DNA from: Microcaldota archaeon
GTDB lineage: Archaea; Micrarchaeota; Micrarchaeia; Anstonellales; Bilamarchaeaceae
NCBI GenBank assembly: GCA_020726005.1
Contig: DYTL01000022.1
Coordinates: 1 to 10,949, forward strand
DNA: 10,949 bases
Direction: 5' to 3'
Part shown: one piece after another, positions 6,752-10,949 of the stretch
Layout: every line of letters starts with the position of its first letter
How positions within the stretch are numbered: position 1 is the stretch's first letter
Made by a program: the position numbers and the translations under genes
Notes under the pieces: model-generated
Told to the model about the DNA's origin: nothing
The model's input: the letters and a program-made list of their open reading frames with translations, nothing else
Databases searched by the model: none

Positions 6752-6937
6752 ATGGCACTTAAAATGGAAAGTATAAAGGAAATGAAACAAAATGCGCTTG
6801 AAAAAAAAATTAGCGAACTTGAAATGGAAATTATAGTTGCAGGAAAAACACAGGGCACTAAAATAAGCTCAATAAAACTTTCGATTGCAAGAATGAAAAC
6901 ATACCTTTCACAACTCAAAAAAGGAATATTTAAATAG
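6752..6937 (+). CDS. rpl29: 50S ribosomal protein L29 (uL29)
   Basis: This small helical protein next to the tunnel exit helps form the docking surface for nascent-chain factors. It consists of two long helices, with ESIKEMKQNALEKKISELEME and then a loop with GKTQGTKISSIKLSIARMKT. The frame can start at ATG 6746, overlapping the S3 stop as ATGA, or at ATG 6752, which gives the usual MALK-like N-terminus and 61 residues. I prefer 6752, though 6746 would fit translational coupling. Its stop region is part of a TATA-like sequence for aIF1. Confidence 0.92.
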   Translation: MALKMESIKEMKQNALEKKISELEMEIIVAGKTQGTKISSIKLSIARMKTYLSQLKKGIFK

Positions 6938-6938
6938 A
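6926..6938 (+). promoter_or_regulatory. TATA-like box overlapping the L29 stop, upstream of aIF1
   Basis: ATATTTAAATAGA covers the last codons and stop of L29. An archaeal start site about 25 bases on would fall near 6957, just before the GGTGA at 6959-6963 of aIF1. This could be an internal promoter, or simply AT-rich codons (Phe-Lys-stop). Confidence 0.3.
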
Positions 6939-6969
6939 TATGAAATGTTTTCTTAATAGGTGAAAATTT

Positions 6970-7284
6970 TTGCCAGAAATTTGTTTAAAGTGCGGATTAA
7001 TAAATGATTTGTGTGTTTGTGAAGTTTTGGACAGAGAGGAAGTTAGGAAAATTACTGTTTATACTACAGCAAAGAAATTCAAGAAATTAGTTACTATAAT
7101 TGAGGGTATAGACAAAAATCGCCTTAATGATAACGCAAAAGAACTTAAGCACAAACTTGCATGCGGCGGAACCGCGAAAGAGGGCGTAATAATTCTTCAA
7201 GGTAATCATATAAAAAATATGAAAAATATTCTTGTTGCGATGGGTTATCCCACTGAGGTAATTACTATTCTTGGAAAAAAATAA
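6970..7284 (+). CDS. Translation initiation factor aIF1 (SUI1 family)
   Basis: aIF1 binds the small subunit near the P site and checks start-codon pairing. The 104-residue product carries the archaeal N-terminal zinc-ribbon-like motif CLKCGLINDLCVC (Cys5, Cys8, Cys15, Cys17), then the SUI1 core with KFKKLVTIIEGID, ELKHKLACGGTAKEG and ILQGNHIKNMKNIL. The start is TTG 6970, supported by GGTGA six bases before it and by the MPEIC-type N-terminus. The gene is last in the operon, where archaea often continue with rnp1 and S17. Its TAA directly abuts the stop of the convergent gene with no spacer. Confidence 0.95.
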   Translation: MPEICLKCGLINDLCVCEVLDREEVRKITVYTTAKKFKKLVTIIEGIDKNRLNDNAKELKHKLACGGTAKEGVIILQGNHIKNMKNILVAMGYPTEVITILGKK

Positions 7285-8031
7285 TTATCTGTAATGTCCT
7301 CCATCTTTTTCCAAAAAGATTATTTCATTTATTTCTGCCATCAGTTCGTTCTTTTTTTTCTGCGCGATTTTCAATTTGTGTATCTTTTCTTTCCACATGA
7401 TAATCGCATATATAATTCTATCGATAAGACGTTCATTTTCAACATTTTTTATATATGAAAGAAGCGCATTGAGTGCGTAAATCGACTTGCTCGCGCCAAG
7501 TGCATTTATTACTGCGTTCTTCAAAATGTGCGAGCCTTCGCTTCCATCAAACGCGCAAAAAAATGAGAAATGACGCGTTAATACTTTTACCGAATCATTA
7601 TCTCCGAATTCGCCTAATAAATTAATTATTTCTATTAGACCTTCAAGCGAATTTGAATAATCGAACATTCCTTTATATACATTCATGCGCAGTTGCATTG
7701 CTTCGGTTTGTGGAAATTTTTTCCGGAAATATTCAAAGTTTTTAGGAATACGATACTCGGAGAATTGTAAAATCATTTCGTGCATCATATAGAGAATTAC
7801 TTGCTTTATTTCATTTTTTCCTTCAGAATAAATTTTTTTTAGGGTAGCAAGCGAAGCGTTCTTTGTTTCTTCAGTAGTTATAACAGGATACATATTGAAC
7901 TTTAGTACTGCTTCGTCTACCATAACAAGTTTCTTCCTTCTTTCCGTTTCCTCCGATGGAATTGGAACGTTCTGCACATTTATTGTTTCTTTTTTTTCTT
8001 CAGTATTTATCTCCTTTCCAATATTCGTCAT
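7285..8031 (-). CDS. Protein of unknown function, probable alpha-helical (HEAT-like) repeats
   Basis: I do not recognise this 248-residue protein. Residues 1-35 are polar and low in complexity (IGKEINTEEKKETINVQNV), so probably disordered. The rest is helical. Repeated helix pairs such as LEGLIEIINLLGEFGDNDSV (from about residue 133) and NALGASKSIYALNALLSYIK resemble HEAT repeats, and a Lys-rich helix precedes the C-terminus (KLKIAQKKKNELM). No catalytic motif, signal peptide or membrane segment is seen. ATG 8031 has AAAGGGA five bases upstream. The gene points against the ribosomal operon and shares a 53-base divergent control region with the HAM1 gene. Its place among translation genes may hint at a binding or scaffold role, but that is speculation. 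Confidence 0.8.
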   Translation of the reverse strand: MTNIGKEINTEEKKETINVQNVPIPSEETERRKKLVMVDEAVLKFNMYPVITTEETKNASLATLKKIYSEGKNEIKQVILYMMHEMILQFSEYRIPKNFEYFRKKFPQTEAMQLRMNVYKGMFDYSNSLEGLIEIINLLGEFGDNDSVKVLTRHFSFFCAFDGSEGSHILKNAVINALGASKSIYALNALLSYIKNVENERLIDRIIYAIIMWKEKIHKLKIAQKKKNELMAEINEIIFLEKDGGHYR

Positions 8032-8046
8032 AAAAATCCCTTTATG

Positions 8047-8057
8047 TTTTAAATTTA
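8047..8057 (+). promoter_or_regulatory. TATA-like box for the HAM1-S15-S3Ae unit
   Basis: TTTTAAATTTA lies in the 53-base region between the divergent genes. A start site about 25 bases downstream would fall just before the GGTGA at 8076-8080, giving a very short leader. The sequence is nearly symmetrical and may serve the minus-strand gene as well. Confidence 0.4.
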
Positions 8058-8084
8058 TCTATTAATATAATACAAGGTGATTTT

Positions 8085-8654
8085 ATTACCCTTTTGTTTG
8101 TTACTAGTAATGCTCATAAATTCGCTGAAGCACAGAAAATCCTCAGATTGTACAAAATTCAATTAGAGCATTTACTTTATGCGTATGAAGAAATTCGTGC
8201 TGATGATATTAAACAGATCGCAATTGAAAGTGCAAAAACATTGTTCAGGAAAATAAAAAAACCACTTGTAGTAGAAGATTCAGGATTATTTATTTTATCG
8301 CTTAACGGATTTCCTGGCGTATATTCGGCATGGGTCCAAAAAAAACTTGGAAATAATGGAATTCTTAAACTTCTTTCAGGAACTAAAAATCGCGGAGCTT
8401 ATTTCAAGTCATGCATTGCATACATAGATTCTAAAAACCAAAAAGTTTTTTGCGGAGAAGTGCACGGAATTATTTCCAAACGCAAAAAAGGAAATAATGG
8501 TTTCGATTACGATCCAATTTTTATCCCTAATAATATTCAACTAAATTCCAAATACCTAACGTTTGCTGAAAGCGAAACGCTTAAAAACAGTATTTCGCAT
8601 AGATTTAATGCTTTTACTGAATTAGCTAAATGGTATTCTGTTTACATCCGTTAA
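8085..8654 (+). CDS. XTP/dITP pyrophosphatase (HAM1/RdgB family), probable ATT start
   Basis: This family hydrolyses non-canonical purine triphosphates (XTP, ITP, dITP) to monophosphate and pyrophosphate, keeping them out of nucleic acids. The family motifs are present: FVTSNAHKFAE at the N-terminus, VEDSGLFILSLNGFPGVYSA in the middle, NGFDYDPIFIP, and a C-terminal SHRFNAF. No ATG starts the frame. A TTG at 8094 would begin just at LFVTSN and is 13 bases from the GGTGA at 8076-8080. An ATT at 8085 is four bases from it, the same spacing as in L23, and gives the usual extra residues (ITLLFVTSN), 189 in all. I prefer ATT, with TTG as the alternative. In many archaea this gene precedes S15, as here. 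Confidence 0.88.
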   Translation: MTLLFVTSNAHKFAEAQKILRLYKIQLEHLLYAYEEIRADDIKQIAIESAKTLFRKIKKPLVVEDSGLFILSLNGFPGVYSAWVQKKLGNNGILKLLSGTKNRGAYFKSCIAYIDSKNQKVFCGEVHGIISKRKKGNNGFDYDPIFIPNNIQLNSKYLTFAESETLKNSISHRFNAFTELAKWYSVYIR

Positions 8655-8688
8655 AAATGGAACAATCAAATTATTGGTGGATTTTAAT

Positions 8689-9144
8689 ATGGCTAAATTA
8701 CATTCTAAAAAACGTGGAAAAAGCGGTCGAAAAAGACCAAAGGCAAAAACATTTCCGAAGTGGGTTGAATACTCTAAAAAGGAGATAGAAGATATAATTG
8801 TGGACTTCACAAAAAAAGGCATGAATCCAACAATAATAGGAATAATACTTCGAGATCAATACGCGATTCCGTCGGTGAAACCAATTCTTGGTAAAACGCT
8901 CAATCAGTTTTTAAAGGATGAAAATCTTTGCTCGCAATATCCTGACGATCTTATAAATCTCATTAGAAAAGCAGTTGGAATGCGCAACCACATCAACACT
9001 AACAAATCTGATACTATGAACAAAAATTCGCTTATTCGTGTTGAATCAAAAATTAACAGACTCGTAAAATATTACATAAAGAATAGAAGGCTTCCTGCGG
9101 ACTGGAGATACAATGCTGAAACATCAGCGCTTCTTATTAAATAA
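8689..9144 (+). CDS. rps15: 30S ribosomal protein S15 (uS15)
   Basis: S15 binds the central domain of 16S rRNA and is needed early in assembly. The 151-residue product has the archaeal/eukaryotic N-terminal extension with LHSKKRGKSGRKRPK and FPKWVEYSKKEIEDII, and a core with GIILRDQYAIPSVKPILGK, ESKINRLVKYYIK and the terminal LPADWRYNAETSALLIK. A longer frame from TTG 8674 is possible, but ATG 8689 gives the normal MAKLHSKK start and follows a GGTGG site at 8676-8680. It lies 34 bases after HAM1 and 12 before S3Ae. Confidence 0.96.
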   Translation: MAKLHSKKRGKSGRKRPKAKTFPKWVEYSKKEIEDIIVDFTKKGMNPTIIGIILRDQYAIPSVKPILGKTLNQFLKDENLCSQYPDDLINLIRKAVGMRNHINTNKSDTMNKNSLIRVESKINRLVKYYIKNRRLPADWRYNAETSALLIK

Positions 9145-9156
9145 TGGTGATACTTA

Positions 9157-9750
9157 ATGTCCACGATGAAAAAAGCTAAAGTTGTTAATAAATGGAAGAG
9201 CAAACAGTGGTATACTGTGCTTGCACCTCAAGCATTCGATATGAAAGAAATAGACGAAATTATTTCAAATGATGAAAATAATCTTAAAAATAGAATACTT
9301 TCGCGCACTCTTGCTGAAATAACAGGACAACCATCCCAAAGTTCAATTCTTACATCATTGAAATTCAGGATTATTGAAGTAAAAGGCAGAAATGCGTATA
9401 CTATATTTATTGGACATGAAATTGCTCCTTCTTATATAAGGGCGCTTTCTAAACGTAATCGTTCAATAATCAATAGTATTTATGATATAAAAACTAAAGA
9501 TGACAAGGTCTTAAGAATAAAGATTATTGCAATAACTGGAAGCAAGGTTTCTCAAAACACTAAAAAAAATATTTATAATGCAATAATTGAAGAGTTCAAA
9601 AAAGTAGGTATGGAATATATGTTTGATCAATTTATACAAGAGGTGGTATTCGGAAAATTTGCGAATAAAATTTTCAATCGTCTTAAACAAATAACCATAA
9701 TGAGACGCGTGGAAGTTAGAAAGAGCGAACTCAAAGAAATCTTTGCATAA
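9157..9750 (+). CDS. rps3ae: 30S ribosomal protein S3Ae (eS1)
   Basis: This archaeal/eukaryotic small-subunit protein lies near the mRNA exit. The 197 residues are the usual archaeal length. The N-terminus has VVNKWKSKQWYTVLAPQAFD, followed by RTLAEITGQPSQ, GHEIAPSYIRALSKRNRS, and a C-terminal basic tail with MRRVEVRKSELKEIFA. ATG 9157 follows GGTGA with six bases between. A RecJ-like nuclease gene often separates S15 from this gene in Euryarchaeota and is absent here. A run of seven T follows the stop codon. Confidence 0.96.
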   Translation: MSTMKKAKVVNKWKSKQWYTVLAPQAFDMKEIDEIISNDENNLKNRILSRTLAEITGQPSQSSILTSLKFRIIEVKGRNAYTIFIGHEIAPSYIRALSKRNRSIINSIYDIKTKDDKVLRIKIIAITGSKVSQNTKKNIYNAIIEEFKKVGMEYMFDQFIQEVVFGKFANKIFNRLKQITIMRRVEVRKSELKEIFA

Positions 9751-9752
9751 TG

Positions 9753-9760
9753 ATTTTTTT
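9753..9760 (+). terminator. Possible T-tract terminator after S3Ae
   Basis: ATTTTTTT begins two bases after the S3Ae stop. Archaeal RNA polymerase can terminate on short T-rich tracts without a hairpin. No promoter is obvious in the 180 bases before rnp1, so termination may be partial. Confidence 0.3.
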
Positions 9761-9763
9761 GCT

Positions 9764-9889
9764 GAATCTTCACGTGCGGAAGCCATAAGATTAACTCAAA
9801 GGAAAGTGCACCATTTTCTGAAGAGAGGTGGGTTTCCATCCAAAGCTATATTATCAAAAGCTACGGGCTCCTTCAACTTTGTTGAAAGG
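9764..9889 (+). mobile_element. Structured repeat element B (diverged copy of element A)
   Basis: This segment aligns with element A from end to end on the same strand. In the best part (9814-9864 against 2126-2175) about 40 of 50 positions match with one gap, and the differences are mostly transitions. Its terminal hairpin CCTTCAAC-TTT-GTTGAAAGG (9870-9889, one bulged A) occupies the place of the CACAGACT hairpin of A but with a different stem sequence. The GTGGGTT/AAGCTAC helix is mostly kept. A plus frame reads FPSKAILSKATGSFNF, similar to the A peptide. As with A, I favour a decayed IS200/IS605 right end. It fills the gap between S3Ae and rnp1, so it could now act as leader RNA of rnp1. 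Confidence 0.5.
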
Positions 9890-9890
9890 A

Positions 9891-9914
9891 TTGAAAACGA
9901 TTTATCGTTTTCAG
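9891..9914 (+). promoter_or_regulatory. Perfect hairpin in the rnp1 leader
   Basis: GAAAACGA (9893-9900) and TCGTTTTC (9905-9912) form an exact eight-base stem with loop TTTA, extended by T-A and T-G pairs. It directly follows the last hairpin of element B and lies 24 bases before rnp1. No T-tract follows it, so it is not an obvious terminator. It may shape the leader or be an RNA-processing or protein-binding site. Confidence 0.4.
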
Positions 9915-9938
9915 GATTAATTCATGGAGGTTCACAAA

Positions 9939-10211
9939 ATGAGAACTCAACAAAATTTGCATCTACACGAATTCATTGGTCTTAAAGTTAGAATTGTTAA
10001 TTCATCCTCGCGGAAATGGATAGGACTTTGTGGAAAAGTTATAGATGAAACAAAAAATCTTTTGGTAATTGAATGTATAAACAGAAAAAAAATTTTGAAA
10101 ATTCCTAAAACTGCATGTACATTTATCTTTGAGCTTGAAAATAATGAAGAAGTTGAACTTAAAGGAAGTTCTATTGTTTTTCGACCAGAAGAAAGAACAA
10201 AAAAAGCGTAA
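9939..10211 (+). CDS. rnp1: Ribonuclease P protein component 1 (Rpp29/Pop4)
   Basis: Rpp29 is a protein subunit of archaeal RNase P, which removes the 5' leader of pre-tRNA. It pairs with Rpp21 and supports the specificity domain of the RNA. The 90 residues include LHEFIGLKVRIVNSSSRKWI, GLCGKVIDETKNLLVIEC and a C-terminal ELKGSSIVFRPEERTKK, all typical of the Sm-like barrel. ATG 9924 is possible, but ATG 9939 has GGAGGT seven bases upstream and is preferred. In most archaea this gene sits between SUI1 and S17 in the ribosomal operon. Here it has moved beside S3Ae and NAC. The 188-base gap before it holds element B and two strong hairpins. Confidence 0.93.
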   Translation: MRTQQNLHLHEFIGLKVRIVNSSSRKWIGLCGKVIDETKNLLVIECINRKKILKIPKTACTFIFELENNEEVELKGSSIVFRPEERTKKA

Positions 10212-10259
10212 AAAAACAACAAAAATCATTTTTCAAAAATTAGATAAGGTGATAATAAG

Positions 10260-10586
10260 ATGCTTCCAAACATAAATCCGAAACAAATGGAAAAAATGAT
10301 GAGTCAGATGGGAATAAAATCCCAACAACTTAGCGCTTCGCGCGTAATAATAGAAACAGATGAAGAACGTATAATAATTTCTGAGCCCCAAGTAGTAGAG
10401 ATTACAATGCAAGGTCAAAAGTTCTATCAAATATCTGGAATAATTAGTTCAGAAACTTTGATAAAAGAAGAAGATATAAAGTTGGTAATAGAACAAACCA
10501 AATGCACTGAAGCCCAAGCAAAGGAAGCTCTGCAAAAAAGCAATGGCGATATCGCACAAGCAATAATGGAGATCAGTAACAAGTAG
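10260..10586 (+). CDS. nac: Nascent polypeptide-associated complex protein (archaeal NAC)
   Basis: Archaeal NAC forms a homodimer that binds ribosomes near L23 and meets emerging peptides. The 108-residue product starts MLPNINPKQMEKMMSQMGIK, has a NAC beta-barrel domain (about residues 22-65, with IIISEPQVVEITMQGQKFYQ), and a C-terminal UBA domain (about 70-108) with EDIKLVIEQTKCTEAQAKEA and NGDIAQAIMEI. ATG 10260 follows GGTGA with eight bases between. It lies 48 bases after rnp1 on the same strand, so the two may be co-transcribed. Confidence 0.95.
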   Translation: MLPNINPKQMEKMMSQMGIKSQQLSASRVIIETDEERIIISEPQVVEITMQGQKFYQISGIISSETLIKEEDIKLVIEQTKCTEAQAKEALQKSNGDIAQAIMEISNK

Positions 10587-10949
10587 CTAAAATTTTATAT
10601 TTACCATACGTTGCCAACCAAAATGGAAACTAATAGCCAATTATAGCAATGCATTATTATAGCAAACTTAGAAAAATAATGCTGTATGAATGTTAAATGC
10701 ATCATGAAATTTATTTGCATTTTCAATTGCCCATCTATTTTGATATGTCTCTGCAATTGCATAAGAACCTGTTTTACTTTTAAAATTGCTTCTTCAACCA
10801 ATAATGCGTCGTTGTTATCATCTTTATTCGCGGATAGGCATAGATTACAAATCTGTTGTATTTTTTATAATTTATATGAGATTAGTAAATATATTGTTTG
10901 GTTCGCGCGAATGGTTTAGTTGTAGAAGATGTTCGGAATTACTGGTACT
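10587..10949. other. 363-base region without an intact gene
   Basis: After NAC there is no convincing open gene on either strand up to the window edge. The region is AT-rich, has a short direct repeat TTATAGCAA near 10640-10665, and holds the frameshifted remnant at about 10668-10870. I see no tRNA, CRISPR repeat or complete insertion-sequence end. Confidence 0.5.
10668..10870 (-). pseudogene. Frameshifted coding remnant, identity unknown
   Basis: On the minus strand two adjacent frames look coding. The upstream one reads NKDDNNDALLVEEAILK (about 10780-10840). The downstream one is open from 10793 to a TAA at 10668-10670 and contains GSYAIAETYQNRWAIENANK followed by FHDAFNIHTALFF. Both use G-starting codons and GCA for alanine, as the real genes here do. 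They would join if one shift occurred in the A/T-run near 10775-10790. YQNRWAIE fits the Y-x2-R-x3-E part of the signature of IS4-type DDE transposases, but the later lysine is not at the usual distance, so this is weak. A sequencing error in a real gene is possible. Further upstream all frames contain stops. Confidence 0.35.

Noticed and set aside
9743..9985. An 80-codon plus-strand frame spanning element B and the start of rnp1
   Set aside because: It overlaps the S3Ae end and the rnp1 start and has no ribosome-binding site. Its middle part may be a fossil of a transposon-encoded tail but not a current gene.
10601..10801. Minus-strand 66-codon frame starting at TTG 10801
   Set aside because: Its second half has non-coding composition, while the neighbouring frame is clearly more coding-like there, so a frameshifted remnant explains it better.
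1..10949. CRISPR array, prophage, toxin-antitoxin pair or defence island
   Set aside because: No spaced short repeats, phage structural genes or paired small toxin-like genes were seen. Nearly all genes are translation housekeeping genes.

Overview
The window is archaeal chromosomal DNA, low in G+C. It carries ribosomal proteins and translation factors in archaeal form (L3, L4, L23, L2, S19, L22, S3, L29, aIF1, S15, S3Ae), together with the archaeal chromatin protein Alba, RNase P protein component 1 (Rpp29) and an archaeal NAC homologue. Genes are tightly packed. Many starts follow an archaeal GGTGA/GTGAT-type Shine-Dalgarno sequence, and TTG starts occur. Compact genes, a shortened ribosomal operon and uncharacterised small proteins would suit a DPANN-like or other small-genome archaeon, but the sequence alone does not fix the lineage.

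Layout. (1) 1-89 holds the 3' end of an unidentified plus-strand gene. (2) 121-2062 is a minus-strand unit, read right to left: an unidentified 71-residue protein, Alba, and a flippase-like membrane protein of the LPG_synthase_TM/UPF0104 family. The 3' third of the flippase gene has undergone a perfect 388-bp tandem duplication. (3) 2063-2391 is a divergent control region with a 126-bp structured element (element A) and two TATA-like boxes. (4) 2392-7284 is a plus-strand S10-type operon: L3-L4-L23-L2-S19-L22-S3-L29-aIF1. It stops at aIF1, where a convergent gene abuts with no spacer. (5) 7285-8031 is a minus-strand protein of unknown function, probably an alpha-helical repeat. (6) 8085-10586 is a second plus-strand cluster: XTP/dITP pyrophosphatase (probably starting at ATT), S15, S3Ae, a diverged copy of the structured element (element B), Rpp29 and NAC. 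(7) 10587-10949 has no intact gene but contains a frameshifted coding remnant on the minus strand.

The conserved genes serve ribosome assembly, start-codon selection (aIF1), tRNA 5' maturation (Rpp29), nascent-chain handling (NAC) and nucleotide-pool cleaning (HAM1/RdgB). Compared with the usual archaeal order, rnp1 has moved from the S10/spc operon to the S15-S3Ae cluster, and the RecJ-like gene often found between S15 and S3Ae is absent.

The main unexplained items are the two related elements A and B, which resemble right ends/omegaRNA of IS200/IS605 tnpB elements but could be cis-acting RNAs, the exact tandem duplication, and the decayed gene at the right edge. I found no new multi-gene system such as a defence island or biosynthetic cluster.
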